Source: Saccharopolyspora erythraea
GTDB lineage: Bacteria > Actinomycetota > Actinomycetes > Mycobacteriales > Pseudonocardiaceae
Direction of reading: 5' to 3'
Length of the DNA stretch: 64,000 bases
NCBI RefSeq assembly: GCF_018141105.1
Contig: NZ_CP054839.1
Location: 2,852,001-2,916,000, forward strand
Shown here: piece by piece, positions 19,625 through 29,029 of the stretch
How the letters are laid out: the number at the start of each line of letters is the position of its first letter
Numbering within the stretch: position 1 is the stretch's first letter
The notes under the pieces: generated by a model
Seen by the model: only the letters and a program-made list of their open reading frames with translations
Databases searched by the model: none
What the model was told of the DNA's origin: nothing
Position numbers and translations under genes: made by a program

Positions 19625-19834
19625 GCAAATCCTTCAGCGCTCGAGTTCCAATAGCGTGGATTGGACACCGAGGTGCGCACCGGCCGGTGGTCGTGGGCGA
19701 CCTGACGGCCGTCGTGGCCCCCGCAGCGAGCCGGGGTGCCGTCCTCGGCGTTGCCGAACTGCGGGCACGACACCGGCGGCGTGCCCACACAGTCTGCTTG
19801 ATCCGGCCAAGCGCGGCATGGCCGCGCACCGGAA

Positions 19835-19877
19835 GGGCGCGGAGCACCGGCGGCCTGGCCGCCGGCGCCCCGCGCCC
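19835..19877 (-). terminator. Long GC hairpin behind tal
   Basis: Near-perfect inverted repeat with about 20-base arms around GGCGGC-CTG-GCCGCC, immediately 3' of the tal stop on the minus strand. It could attenuate read-through into pgi. The rest of the 258-base gap shows no gene. Confidence 0.6.
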
Positions 19878-19882
19878 ACCGC

Positions 19883-20983
19883 TCACTTGGCCTGGTCGAG
19901 CTGCTCGCGAACCGTCTGCAGCAGTTCTTCCCAGGACTTCTCGAACTTGTCGACGCCCTCGCGCTCCAGCACGGCGAACACGTCGTCGAGGTCGATGCCC
20001 GCGGCCGACAGCGAGTCGAAGACCTGCTGCGACTCGGCCGCCCTGCCCGACACCTGGTCGCCCCGCACGTCGGCGTGGTCGGCCGTGGCGAAAAGCGTCG
20101 CCTCCGGCATGGTGTTCACCGTGTTCGGCGCGACCAGCTCGTCGACGTAGCGGGTGTCGGAGTAGGACGGGTCCTTGACGCCGGTCGAGGCCCACAGCGG
20201 GCGCTGCGGCTTGCCGCCGTCGGCGGCCAGGGCCTTGAACCGGTCGGAGGCGAAGACCTCCTCGTAGGCGGCGTAGGCCAGCCGGGCGTTGGCGATGGCC
20301 GCCTTGCCCCGCAGCTCCTGGCCGCCCTCGACCGACTCCAGGCGCTTGTCGATCTCGGTGTCGACCCGGGAGACGAAGAACGAGGCCACCGAAGCGATCT
20401 GGGCGAGGTCGTGGCCGTTGGCCTTGGCCTGCTCCAGACCGGCGAGGTAGGCGTCCATGACGTCCCGGTAGCGCTCGACCGAGAAGATCAGCGTCACGTT
20501 GACGCTGACGCCCTCGGCCAGCACGCGGGTGATGGCAGGCAGGCCCTCGACGGTGGCCGGGATCTTGACCATCAGGTTGGGACGGTCGACGGCCTTCCAC
20601 AGGTCCAGGGCCTCGGCGACGGTGCGCTCGGTGTCGTGCGCCAGCCGCGGGTCGACCTCCAGCGAGACGCGGCCGTCGTGGCCGGCCTCGTAGACGTTGC
20701 GGAAGATGTCGGCCGCCTCGCGGATGTCGCGGGTGGTCAGCTCGCGGACGGCGTCGTCGACGCTCGCGCCGCGCGCGGCCAGCTCGCGCACCTGCTCGTC
20801 GTAGTCCGCGGCGTTGGACAGCGCCTTGGCGAAGATCGTCGGGTTGCTGGTGACGCCCACGACCGCGTGGTCGGAGATCAGCTCGGCCAGGTTGCCGGAG
20901 TTGATCCGCTTGCGGGAGAGGTCGTCCAGCCAGATGGAGACACCCGCGTCGCTCAGCGCCTCGAGGTTGCTGTTGGTGGTCAC
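19883..20983 (-). CDS. tal: Transaldolase
   Basis: 366 aa. Transfers dihydroxyacetone units in the non-oxidative pentose phosphate pathway. [29 protein letters not shown] (Schiff-base lysine) and [20 protein letters not shown] mark a class II transaldolase. GTG start 20983 follows GGAGGAAC; 14 bases after the tkt stop. Confidence 0.96.
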   Translation of the reverse strand: MTTNSNLEALSDAGVSIWLDDLSRKRINSGNLAELISDHAVVGVTSNPTIFAKALSNAADYDEQVRELAARGASVDDAVRELTTRDIREAADIFRNVYEAGHDGRVSLEVDPRLAHDTERTVAEALDLWKAVDRPNLMVKIPATVEGLPAITRVLAEGVSVNVTLIFSVERYRDVMDAYLAGLEQAKANGHDLAQIASVASFFVSRVDTEIDKRLESVEGGQELRGKAAIANARLAYAAYEEVFASDRFKALAADGGKPQRPLWASTGVKDPSYSDTRYVDELVAPNTVNTMPEATLFATADHADVRGDQVSGRAAESQQVFDSLSAAGIDLDDVFAVLEREGVDKFEKSWEELLQTVREQLDQAK

Positions 20984-20997
20984 TGATGTTCCTCCAC

Positions 20998-23097
20998 TCA
21001 CGCGTTGGCGCGTGCGTTGTCCAGGCTCCGGCGCGCCGCGGCGACCACGGCGTCGGCGGTGAACCCGAACTCCTTGAACAGGGTCTTGTAGTCCGCCGAG
21101 GCGCCGAAGTGCTCGATCGAGACGATCTCGCCGCTGTCCTTGGCGAAGCGGTACCACGGCTGCGCGATACCGGCCTCGACGACCACGCGGGCGCGCACGC
21201 CCCGCGGCAGCACCTGCTCGCGGTAGGCATCGTCCTGCGCGTCGAACCACTCCACGCACGGCATGGACACCACACGGGTTGCAACGCCGTCGGCCTCCAG
21301 GGTCTTCCTGGCCTCCACGGCCAGCTCGACCTCGGAACCGGTGGCGATGATCACCAGGTCGGGCTCGCCGGAGCCGGCCTCGGCCAGCACGTAGCCGCCG
21401 CGGGCGACGCCCTCGGCGTCGGTGCCCTCCAGCGTCGGCACGCCCTGGCGGGTCAGCGCCAGGCCGGCGGGGCCGCTGGTGTCCTCCAGGATCGCCTTCC
21501 ACGCCGCGGCGGTCTCGTTGGCGTCGGCCGGGCGGACCACCGACAGGCCGGGGATGGCGCGCAGCGAGGCGAGCTGCTCGATCGGCTGGTGGGTCGGGCC
21601 GTCCTCGCCCAGGCCGATCGAGTCGTGCGTCCACACGTAGACGACCGGGGTCTTCATCAGCGCCGCGAGCCGCACCGCGGGCCGCATGTAGTCGCTGAAG
21701 ATGAGGAAGGTGCCGCCGTAGGGGCGGGTGCCGCCGTGCAGCGCGATGCCGTTGAGGATCGAGCCCATCGCGTGCTCGCGGATGCCGAAGTGCAGCGTCC
21801 GGCCGTAGGGCTGGGCGGTCCAGCTGCCGGTGGAGATCTCGGCGGGGCCGAAGGACTCCACGCCCTTCATGGTGGTGTTGTTGCTCTCGGCGAGGTCGGC
21901 CGAGCCGCCCCACAGCTCGGGCAGCACGTCGGCCAGCGCCGCCAGGACCTCACCGGAGGCCTTGCGGGTGGCCACGGCCTTGCCGCCGGCCTCGTAGGTC
22001 GGCAGCTTCTCCTGCCAGCCCGCGGGCAGCTCGCGCTTGCTCAGGCGGTCCAGCAGCGCCTTGCGCTCCGGGTTGGCCTGCGCCCACGCCTCGAACTCGA
22101 CCTGCCACTTGTCGTGGGCGGCCTTGCCGCGCTCGGCGACCTTGCGGGCGTGCTCGAGCACCTCGGGGGCGACCTCGAAGGACTTCTCCGGGTCGAAGCC
22201 CAGCGCCTGCTTGACCCCGGCGACCTCCTCGGCACCGAGCGCGGCGCCGTGGGCCTTGCCGGTGTTCATCTTGGTCGGAGCGGGGTAGCCGATCACCGTG
22301 CGCAGCACGATCAGCGTCGGGCGACTGGTGTCGGCCTTGGCGGTCTCGATGGCCTCGAGCAGCCCGGTCACGTCCTCGCCGCCGTGCACGGTGAGCACCT
22401 GCCAGCCGTAGGCCTCGTAGCGCTTGGCGGTGTCCTCCGACAGCGCGATGCGGGTGTCGTCCTCGATGGAGATCTCGTTGGCGTCGTAGATCACCGTGAG
22501 GTTGCCGAGCTGCTGGGTGCCCGCCAGGGACGACGCCTCGGAGGTCACGCCCTCCTCGATGTCGCCGTCGGAGGCGATGACGTAGACGTGGTGGTCGAAG
22601 ATGCTCTCACCCGCGGCGGCCTCGGGGTCGAACAGCCCGCGCTCGCGGCGGGATGCCATCGCCATGCCGACCGCGGTCGCCAGGCCCTGGCCGAGCGGGC
22701 CGGTGGTGGTCTCCACACCCGTGGTGTGGCCGTACTCGGGGTGGCCCGGGGTCTTCGAGTCCCACTTGCGCAGCGCCTTGAGGTCGTCCAGCTCCAGGCC
22801 GTAGCCGGAGAGGAAGAGCTGCACGTACAGGGTGAGGCTCGAGTGCCCGGCGGAGAGCACGAACCGGTCGCGGCCGATCCACTCGGCGTCGCTGGGGTCG
22901 TGCCTCATGACGCGCTGGAACAGCGCGTAGGCGGCGGGGGCCAGGCTCATCGCGGTGCCTGGGTGCCCGCTCCCGCAGTTCTCGACCGCGTCGGCGGCCA
23001 GCACCCGGGCCGTGTCCACGGCGCGCTGGTCCAACTCGGTCCAGTCTTCGGGGAGTCGCTTGGTGGTCAAGCGGGCAAGATCGTCGGTGACGGACAC
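20998..23097 (-). CDS. tkt: Transketolase
   Basis: 699 aa, full length. Thiamine-diphosphate enzyme of the pentose phosphate pathway. [19 protein letters not shown] (substrate His), the TPP motif around [30 protein letters not shown] and a C-terminal transketolase domain. GTG start 23097. First gene of the operon, divergent from ctaB. Confidence 0.97.
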   Translation of the reverse strand: MSVTDDLARLTTKRLPEDWTELDQRAVDTARVLAADAVENCGSGHPGTAMSLAPAAYALFQRVMRHDPSDAEWIGRDRFVLSAGHSSLTLYVQLFLSGYGLELDDLKALRKWDSKTPGHPEYGHTTGVETTTGPLGQGLATAVGMAMASRRERGLFDPEAAAGESIFDHHVYVIASDGDIEEGVTSEASSLAGTQQLGNLTVIYDANEISIEDDTRIALSEDTAKRYEAYGWQVLTVHGGEDVTGLLEAIETAKADTSRPTLIVLRTVIGYPAPTKMNTGKAHGAALGAEEVAGVKQALGFDPEKSFEVAPEVLEHARKVAERGKAAHDKWQVEFEAWAQANPERKALLDRLSKRELPAGWQEKLPTYEAGGKAVATRKASGEVLAALADVLPELWGGSADLAESNNTTMKGVESFGPAEISTGSWTAQPYGRTLHFGIREHAMGSILNGIALHGGTRPYGGTFLIFSDYMRPAVRLAALMKTPVVYVWTHDSIGLGEDGPTHQPIEQLASLRAIPGLSVVRPADANETAAAWKAILEDTSGPAGLALTRQGVPTLEGTDAEGVARGGYVLAEAGSGEPDLVIIATGSEVELAVEARKTLEADGVATRVVSMPCVEWFDAQDDAYREQVLPRGVRARVVVEAGIAQPWYRFAKDSGEIVSIEHFGASADYKTLFKEFGFTADAVVAAARRSLDNARANA

Positions 23098-23567
23098 GGA
23101 CGCAGCTCCAGTTTCCCTCGGCGCGGCGAATGCGGTCGCTTGACTTGACCGATCCGAACCGCTGTTATCCCTCGTCCGACGGGCAGCCTAGTCATGTCCG
23201 ATCAGGGACCTGGCGACCCGTCTGGATTGATGTCGTCTCCCGCGTCGCCGAACGCGCAGCGCAGCTCGCCCCTGCTCGCGCCCCGAACGTGGACGCGGCC
23301 GTGCGGACCGGCCGTACGGGAACCCGGCCACCGTCCGCGCCGCGCCCCGCACCTGGTACCGGCAGCGGGAACGGCGTCGAGAATACCCAGCGAGCAGCCG
23401 TGACCGGTGCCACCGTTTCTCGCGCCGGTGGCAGGGTAGCCACCCGCCTGCCACCCGACCGAGGCGCGTTCAGGTAGCGCGCCTACTATTCATTGCGGTC
23501 CGTGCCGCAGGTGCCAACTGCGCCCTCGCTCCGGCGCGAACCTCCGCCGAAGTGACCAAGGAGTTCC
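23098..23567. other. Divergent intergenic region tkt/ctaB
   Basis: About 470 bases with no gene that I can support. TACTAT at 23484-23489 is a plausible -10 for ctaB, placing its transcript start near 23496. The tkt promoter should lie at the other end, but I see no clear boxes there. Confidence 0.5.
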
Positions 23568-23594
23568 ATGCCGTCGGTGAGCGCAGCGTCGTGA
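23568..23594 (+). CDS. Possible 8-codon upstream ORF coupled to ctaB
   Basis: ATG CCG TCG GTG ... TGA encodes [14 protein letters not shown] at 23558-23563 is the only good ribosome site in this leader, and the uORF stop overlaps the GTG at 23591 (GTGA). If used, ribosomes would be handed to ctaB after the uORF. It may simply be chance in a leader whose true ctaB start is GTG 23552. Confidence 0.35.
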   Translation: MPSVSAAS

Positions 23595-24526
23595 CCACCG
23601 CCGTCGACGCACCCCAGGCCCGGCACGCCCGGCGCCCCGCCGAGCTGCTGAAGGCCTACGCCGGGCTGATCAAGCCGCGCGTCATCGAGCTGCTGCTGGT
23701 GACCACCATCCCGGCCATGCTGCTGGCCGCGCGCGGCATCCCGTCGCCGTGGCTGGTGATCGCCACGCTGGTCGGCGGCACGATGGCCGCGGGCAGCGCC
23801 AACGCGCTCAACTGCGTCGCCGACGCCGACATCGACCAGGTGATGAAGCGCACGCGCGCCCGGCCGCTGGTGCGCCACACCGTGTCGAACCGGCACGCGC
23901 TGGTCTTCGGCATCGCGCTCGGCCTCGGGTCCTTCGGCTGGCTGTGGGCGACCACGAACCTGCTGTCGGCGGTGCTGGCGGTCGCCACGATCCTGTTCTA
24001 CGTCTTCGTCTACACCCTGGTGCTCAAGCGCCGCACGGCCCAGAACATCGTCTGGGGCGGGGCCGCGGGCTGCATGCCGGTGGTCATCGGCTGGGCCGGG
24101 GTTACCGGGCGGGTGGACTGGCCCGCGCTGGTGATGTTCGGGATCATCTTCTTCTGGACGCCGCCGCACACCTGGTCGCTGGCGATGAAGTACCGGGACG
24201 ACTACGAGCGCGCCGGGGTGCCGATGCTGCCGGTGGTCGCCCGCCCGACCTACGTCTCCCGCCAGATCGTGGTGTTCACCTGGCTCATGGTGCTGTGGAC
24301 GCTGCTGCTGGCCCCGGCCACCGGCTGGCTCTACGCGGCGTTCGCGGTGGCCGCGGGTGCCTGGTTCCTCTACCTCGCGCACCGGCTGCACGCGCAGACC
24401 CGACGGGGCGAGCCGACCAAGCCGCTGAAGCTGTTCCACCTGTCCAACACGTACCTGATGATCGTGTGCGTGGCGCTGGCGGTGGACTCCGCGCTCAGCC
24501 TGCCGGTGCTCGGCTGGCCGTTCTAG
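23591..24526 (+). CDS. ctaB: Protoheme IX farnesyltransferase (heme O synthase)
   Basis: 311 aa from GTG 23591; GTG 23552 would add 13 residues. A UbiA-type membrane prenyltransferase that farnesylates heme B for cytochrome c oxidase. The Asp-rich site is in [19 protein letters not shown]; several hydrophobic segments follow, with [17 protein letters not shown] as the second conserved loop. ctaA, the next enzyme, lies 6 kb away beyond an accessory insertion. Confidence 0.93.
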   Translation: MTTAVDAPQARHARRPAELLKAYAGLIKPRVIELLLVTTIPAMLLAARGIPSPWLVIATLVGGTMAAGSANALNCVADADIDQVMKRTRARPLVRHTVSNRHALVFGIALGLGSFGWLWATTNLLSAVLAVATILFYVFVYTLVLKRRTAQNIVWGGAAGCMPVVIGWAGVTGRVDWPALVMFGIIFFWTPPHTWSLAMKYRDDYERAGVPMLPVVARPTYVSRQIVVFTWLMVLWTLLLAPATGWLYAAFAVAAGAWFLYLAHRLHAQTRRGEPTKPLKLFHLSNTYLMIVCVALAVDSALSLPVLGWPF

Positions 24527-24714
24527 GTTCTGTTTCACAAGCGGCGGAGCCGCTTGCGGTGTGGGACTCAGCTGGACTCCCGCGGGTTCTCAGCCGTCTT
24601 CTCGCGAGGACAGCTTCGACGCCGCGGGGCATACGTCAGTCGGAGATCCCGGAGCGAGAAGGCGGCTGAGGTTCCGCCAGGCGACCCACTACGCAAACAC
24701 ATCCGAGACACGTC
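24527..24714. repeat. Intergenic mosaic of inverted repeats between ctaB and the MFS gene
   Basis: Holds CAAGCGGC-GGA-GCCGCTTG (24538-24556) and a long imperfect inverted repeat, 24589-24605 against 24654-24670 (16 of 17 match), around a 48-base loop. It lies between convergent genes and may terminate both. Parts (AACCTCAG, CTTCTCAG, AAGCGG) recur at 42826-42900, suggesting a dispersed intergenic element. Confidence 0.55.
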
Positions 24715-26103
24715 CTAGCGCACCCAGCGCAGCACCGCGGTCACCGCGAGCGCGGCGGCGGCCGTCACCGCCGAGGCCAGCAGCATCGCGGCCTCGAAGC
24801 CGTTCGCGAGCCTCGCCGGCGCGGTCAGGTCGGTGCCCTGCACGGCGGTGAGCACCGCGCCGCAGGCCGAGACGCCCAGCAGCCCGCCGAGCTGGCGGGC
24901 CTCGGTCACCAGTCCGCTGGCCAGGCCGCGCCGCTCGGCCGGCGTGGTGGTGAACGCGCCCGTGCTGGCCGGGGTGAACACCGCGGGCCGGGAGAGGCTG
25001 AACGCGAGCAGGCCGGGGACCAGCACGAGCAGCCCGGCGCGCGGCGCGAGCATCCCCACCCAGCACAGCCCGGCGGTGGCGAGCACGAGTCCGCCGACGA
25101 CCAGCTTCCACGGTCCGCGCCGGTCGGTCAGCTGCCCGGTGGTCAGCGACAGCAGCGGGGTGAACACCCCGGCCAGCGCGAGCACCAGACCGGCGGTGAA
25201 CGCGCTCTCGCCCAGTCCGTGCTGGAGGAAGAGCACCAGGTAGACGGCGTTGCCCAGGACCGCGAACTGGATGGCGAACAGCGCCACCAGCGAGGCGAGC
25301 AACGCGCGGTTGCGGGCCATCAGCGCGACCGGCAGCAGCGGGTGCGGCGAGCGCAGCTCGTGGCGGACCAGCAGCCAGAGCAGCAGCAACCCGGCGGCCA
25401 CCGGTCCGGCCGCCGCGAACCCCCAGTCTGCGATCTCGGTGAGGCCGACGACCACACCGGCCATGCCGGTCATCAGCAGCACCAGGGAACCGACCTCGAC
25501 CGGCTGCGGATCGGGTTCGCGCGACGCGACGAGCCAGCGGCGTCCCTGGTGGAAGGCGAACACCACGACGGGCAGGTTCACCAGGAACAGCCACCGCCAG
25601 CTCGCCACCTCCAGCAGCGCCCCGGAGATCAGCGGGCCCGCCGTGAGCAGCGTGGTGCCTCCGGTGGACAGCAGCCCCACCGCCCAGCCGCGGTGCTCCG
25701 CGCCGACGGTGCGGGAGGTAGCGGCCAGCGCCAGCGGCTGCATGACCGCACCGCCGACTCCCTGGACGAACCGGGCGCCGATGAGGAAGCCGAGGCTCGG
25801 CGCCGCCGCGCAGGCCGCGGAGGCCAGGCCGAACACGGCGAGCCCGGCCAGCAGCATCCGCCTGCGGCCGAACCGGTCGGCGAGCCGTCCCGCGGCGACC
25901 ATCAGCACCGCGAGCGCCAGCAGGTAGGCGGTGATCGTCCACTGCAACCGGGTCGCGGAGGCGCCGAACTCGCGTTGCAGCGCAGGCAGCGCGACCACTA
26001 CCGAGGTCTGGTCGAAGAACAGCAGCATGTTGACGCTCAGCGTGCACATGAGCACGTGCCGCTGCCGCTGGTCGAGCGATCGCCACTCGCTGGTACGGGA
26101 CAC
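24715..26103 (-). CDS. MFS drug exporter, DHA2 (14-TM) family
   Basis: 462 aa, almost entirely hydrophobic, consistent with 14 membrane segments of the EmrB/QacA type. Motif A is GRLADRFGRRRMLLAG; motif C-like GPLISGALLEVASWRWLFLVNLP marks the drug-proton antiporters. GTG start 26103. Substrate unknown; with no adjacent regulator its control is unclear. Confidence 0.88.
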   Translation of the reverse strand: MSRTSEWRSLDQRQRHVLMCTLSVNMLLFFDQTSVVVALPALQREFGASATRLQWTITAYLLALAVLMVAAGRLADRFGRRRMLLAGLAVFGLASAACAAAPSLGFLIGARFVQGVGGAVMQPLALAATSRTVGAEHRGWAVGLLSTGGTTLLTAGPLISGALLEVASWRWLFLVNLPVVVFAFHQGRRWLVASREPDPQPVEVGSLVLLMTGMAGVVVGLTEIADWGFAAAGPVAAGLLLLWLLVRHELRSPHPLLPVALMARNRALLASLVALFAIQFAVLGNAVYLVLFLQHGLGESAFTAGLVLALAGVFTPLLSLTTGQLTDRRGPWKLVVGGLVLATAGLCWVGMLAPRAGLLVLVPGLLAFSLSRPAVFTPASTGAFTTTPAERRGLASGLVTEARQLGGLLGVSACGAVLTAVQGTDLTAPARLANGFEAAMLLASAVTAAAALAVTAVLRWVR

Positions 26104-26130
26104 CCGAAGTAGTGTCGCCGCGCCTGGGGC

Positions 26131-26496
26131 TCAGCACACCTCGCCGGTGGTGGCGGCGGTGGCCGTCAGCAGGTCGCGGACGAGCTCGAAGTCGATGCGG
26201 TCGGCGTGGCGGAAGCGCAGGCAGCCCTTGCCCATGTCGTGGTCGGCGAGCCGCTGCGCGAACGCGTCGCGCACGTCGGTGCGCAGCAGGTAGAGGGAGA
26301 TGCAGCGTTTCTGGGCGGCGAACGCGATCTCGATCGTGCCGTCTCGCTGGTACCCGGGCATGCCGTAGGCCATGACCTCGGTGAAGCCGGTGAGCTCGGC
26401 GCGGCAGAGCTCGCGCACCCGCTCCAGAGCCCGTCTGCGGTCGTCGGGGAGTTCCGCGAGGTAGCCGTCGACGTCGGCGGCCTTGCTCTGCACCAT
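26131..26496 (-). CDS. DUF1801 (YdhG-like) protein
   Basis: 121 aa. MVQSKAADVDGYLAELPDDRR and AYGMPGYQRDG are typical of DUF1801; relatives include the Bacillus frataxin-like iron chaperone Fra/YdhG, but function here is open. A TAGGCT box at 26503-26508 lies six bases before the ATG, so the mRNA is probably leaderless. Confidence 0.8.
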   Translation of the reverse strand: MVQSKAADVDGYLAELPDDRRRALERVRELCRAELTGFTEVMAYGMPGYQRDGTIEIAFAAQKRCISLYLLRTDVRDAFAQRLADHDMGKGCLRFRHADRIDFELVRDLLTATAATTGEVC

Positions 26497-26502
26497 GCCC
26501 GG

Positions 26503-26508
26503 AGCCTA
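26503..26508 (-). promoter_or_regulatory. Leaderless -10 box of the DUF1801 gene
   Basis: TAGGCT on the minus strand, six bases before the ATG (26496); transcription would start at the start codon itself. Confidence 0.5.
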
Positions 26509-26515
26509 GCCGTGA

Positions 26516-27486
26516 TCAGCTCTCCAACGCCCGGTCGTCGGCGCTGAAGTCGGCATCTTCGGCGGTGGGCGGATGTTCGAGGTGCCAGCGCACCGACCGC
26601 GCCACCGACTCCGCCGGATCCCCGGGCTCCCAGCCCAGCACCCGGCGGGCCTTCTCGTTGCTGAACAGCAGGTGCTGGCCGAAGGTGCCGGTGAGCGACT
26701 CGGGCGGCACGTCGGCGACGGTCACCAGTTCGGCGCCGGATCCCGCGGCCCGCAGGATCTGCGCCATCCACTCCCGGACGGTCACCGTCGTGGTCTCGCA
26801 GATGTTGAAGACCTCGCCGCGCGCCGCGGGCTCGTCCAGCGCGGCCATCACGGCGCGGGCGACGTCGTCGACGTGCACGCGCGACCACAGCAGGTTTCCG
26901 GGCCCGACCGGGATGCGTTCGCGGCCGGCGCGGACCCTGCGCAGCACGAAGTCCTCGCGACGCTGGGGGTCGTGCTCGCCGTAGACGACCGCCAGCCGCA
27001 GCACGGTCGCGGCCCGTGCCAGGTAGAGCGGTTCCACGTCGAGCTTTTCGTAGGCGTCCATGTCGACGTCGTAGCCATCGACGCCAGGCGCGCCCCGGTG
27101 CGGGTAGCGCTCCTGCCGAAGCGGGGAATCCTCGGTGATCGGCACCGGGATGCGGCCGCCACCGGCGAGGGCCAGTTCGTACGCGCGGTAGACGTCCATG
27201 CTGGAGAGCACGACGATCGGCACGCCGGGCAGGTGGGGCAGCACCGACTCGGCGTCTGTGCTGGTCATGGCGAGGGTGTCCACGACCGCGTCGGGGGCGA
27301 ACTCGCCGATCCGCTCGGCGGCGCTCGCGAAGGCGGCGCGATCCATGTGCAGGTGCCGCACCGCGACCCAGTTCTCGGGGTTGTGCCTGCCCCGGTGCGC
27401 GACGAGCACCTCGTCGCCCCGGCGGCCAGCTCCTCGGTGATCCTGCGGCCGATGAACCGGGTTCCGCCGACGACGAGCACGCGCAT
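26516..27486 (-). pseudogene. NAD-dependent epimerase/dehydratase, split by a -1 frameshift
   Basis: An SDR-type nucleotide-sugar epimerase-like protein in two frames. The start at 27486 has a strong GGAGGTGAT site and encodes MRVLVVGGTRFIGRRITEEL, the Rossmann NAD site. At 27419-27421 the frame breaks: the rest of the protein, from GDEVLVAHRGRHNPENW to the C-terminus, is one base out of register. Restoring one base (for example GCCCGGGGC for GCCGGGGC) would give a continuous ~323-aa protein. The downstream frame is intact, suggesting recent inactivation or a sequencing error in a G/C run. Conserved SSMDVYRAYE takes the place of the catalytic region. Confidence 0.85.
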
Positions 27487-27604
27487 GCCGATCACCTCCG
27501 TCGCCGCAACCACAGCACAGGAGGACCGTCGCGTCCGCGCTGTTCGCCCCGGGTGGAAGCGGCCGCCGAGGGCGCCTCAGCGGCACCCCCGGGCGGCGCG
27601 GCGA

Positions 27605-28573
27605 TCACGGGATCAGCAGCAGCTTTCCGGTCGTGCGGCGGCCTTCGAGGTCCTCGTGCGCGCGGTGGGCGTCGGCGAGCGGGTAGCTGCCTCCGACGGT
27701 GATCCGCAGCGTGCCGTTCCCGATCCACTCGAACAGCTCCCCGGAACGCCAGGCCAGCTCCTCGGCGGTCAGGATGTGGTGCGCCAGGCTCGGACGGGTC
27801 AGGAACAGCGAGCCACCGGAGTTCAGGCGCTGCGGGTCCTGCGGCGGCACCGGGCCGCTCGACGCGCCGAACAGCGCCAGCAGGCCGCGCGGCCGGAGGC
27901 TGGCCAGGCTCGCGTCGAAGGTGGACTTGCCGACGCCGTCGTAGACCACGTCCACACCGCGCCCGTCGGTCAGGTCGCGGACCTCCTCGGCGACGTCGGC
28001 CTCGGTGTAGCGGATGACCTCGTCGGCACCGGCCTCGCGGGCGAGCTTCTCCTTCTCCGGCGTGGACACGGTGCCGATGACGTTGCCGCCGAGCGCCTTG
28101 ACCAGCTGCGTCAGCAGCAGCCCCATGCCGCCCGCGGCGGCGTGCACCAGCGCGGTGTCGCCGGTCTTGACCGGGTAGGTCGAGGTGACCAGGTAGTGGG
28201 CGGTCATGCCCTGCAGCAGCGCGGCCGCGGCCGTCCGGTCGTCCACGCCGTCGGGCACCCGCACCAGCTTGTCGACCGGGATCACGGCGCGCTCGGCGTA
28301 ACCGCCGGGGACCATCGCCCAGGCCACGCGGTCGCCGGCGGCGAAGCCGGTGACCTCCGAACCGACCTCGGCGACGGTGCCAGCGCCCTCGGACCCGGGC
28401 GTGAAAGGCAGCGCCAGGTCGTAGACGCCCGAGCGCTGGTAGGTGTCGATGAAGTTGACACCCGCGGCGGCGACGTCGATCAGCACCTCACGCGGGCCCG
28501 GGCTCGGGTCCTCGATCTCGGCGAGTTTCAGGACCTCCGGCCCGCCGTTGGCCTGTACCCGGATAGCGCGCAT
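27605..28573 (-). CDS. qor: Quinone oxidoreductase (zinc-free medium-chain dehydrogenase)
   Basis: 322 aa. NADPH-dependent reductase of quinones or enones. GroES-like N-terminal domain (VLIDVAAAGVNFIDTYQRSGVY, PGSEGAGTV), then the Rossmann domain with VHAAAGGMGLLLTQL; no zinc-ligand set is seen. ATG 28573 with GGAGGCAGG upstream. A qor-like gene between ctaB and ctaA is common in actinobacteria. Confidence 0.93.
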   Translation of the reverse strand: MRAIRVQANGGPEVLKLAEIEDPSPGPREVLIDVAAAGVNFIDTYQRSGVYDLALPFTPGSEGAGTVAEVGSEVTGFAAGDRVAWAMVPGGYAERAVIPVDKLVRVPDGVDDRTAAAALLQGMTAHYLVTSTYPVKTGDTALVHAAAGGMGLLLTQLVKALGGNVIGTVSTPEKEKLAREAGADEVIRYTEADVAEEVRDLTDGRGVDVVYDGVGKSTFDASLASLRPRGLLALFGASSGPVPPQDPQRLNSGGSLFLTRPSLAHHILTAEELAWRSGELFEWIGNGTLRITVGGSYPLADAHRAHEDLEGRRTTGKLLLIP

Positions 28574-28702
28574 GCCTGCCTCCTGTCGATCTGCACCTGT
28601 TGCTCCGTGCAACCCGGCGTCGGCTCGTGATCTTCCCGGGCGGGCCGGGAGATCGCCGAGGGCTGGCTCACGAAACCGTCTCGGCCGGGCCGGGACCGCG
28701 TC

Positions 28703-28708
28703 TAGGAT
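28703..28708 (+). promoter_or_regulatory. Leaderless -10 box for the 104-aa protein/ATP-grasp pair
   Basis: TAGGAT followed by six bases and ATG 28715; no ribosome site is present, fitting a leaderless transcript. Confidence 0.55.
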
Positions 28709-28714
28709 CCGGGC

Positions 28715-29029
28715 ATGACCGCACCCGAGAAGCAGGCCGAGACCAAAGCGTCGCCGAAGGCCGTCGCGACCGCCAGCGCGTTCGTGCGGGAGCACGGCGA
28801 GTCAGGGCGCGCCGTGGTGGAGAACCTGGGCCGCGCCGGCGCCCGCCTGGTCCTGATCGGCGAGGACGGCGCGCTGGGCGATGTGATGGTGCCCGACGTC
28901 GCCACCGGTGAGGCCGTGGTGGAGGCCGTCGACGGGCTCACCGCCGCGGACTGGGACGGCGAGACCACCGCGGCGCTGAAGATCGGCGCCGCCCACCGCA
29001 GGAAGATGGCCGGGCCGCGAGCCCGCTGA
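28715..29029 (+). CDS. Small conserved-looking protein upstream of an ATP-grasp ligase
   Basis: 104 aa, family not recognised. Starts with a Lys/Ala/Glu-rich helix (ETKASPKAVATASAFVREHG), then a compact-looking segment (GARLVLIGEDGALGDVMVPD) and a basic tail (AHRRKMAGPRAR). No signal peptide, cysteines or membrane segment. Its TGA overlaps the ATG of the ATP-grasp gene, so the two are co-translated. It could be a partner or substrate of the ligase, but no core-peptide-like motif is visible. Confidence 0.75.
   Translation: MTAPEKQAETKASPKAVATASAFVREHGESGRAVVENLGRAGARLVLIGEDGALGDVMVPDVATGEAVVEAVDGLTAADWDGETTAALKIGAAHRRKMAGPRAR

Noticed and set aside
20986-23148. Long open frame antisense to tkt
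   Set aside because: It mirrors transketolase codons; high GC at third positions removes stops on the other strand. No ribosome site or family motif.
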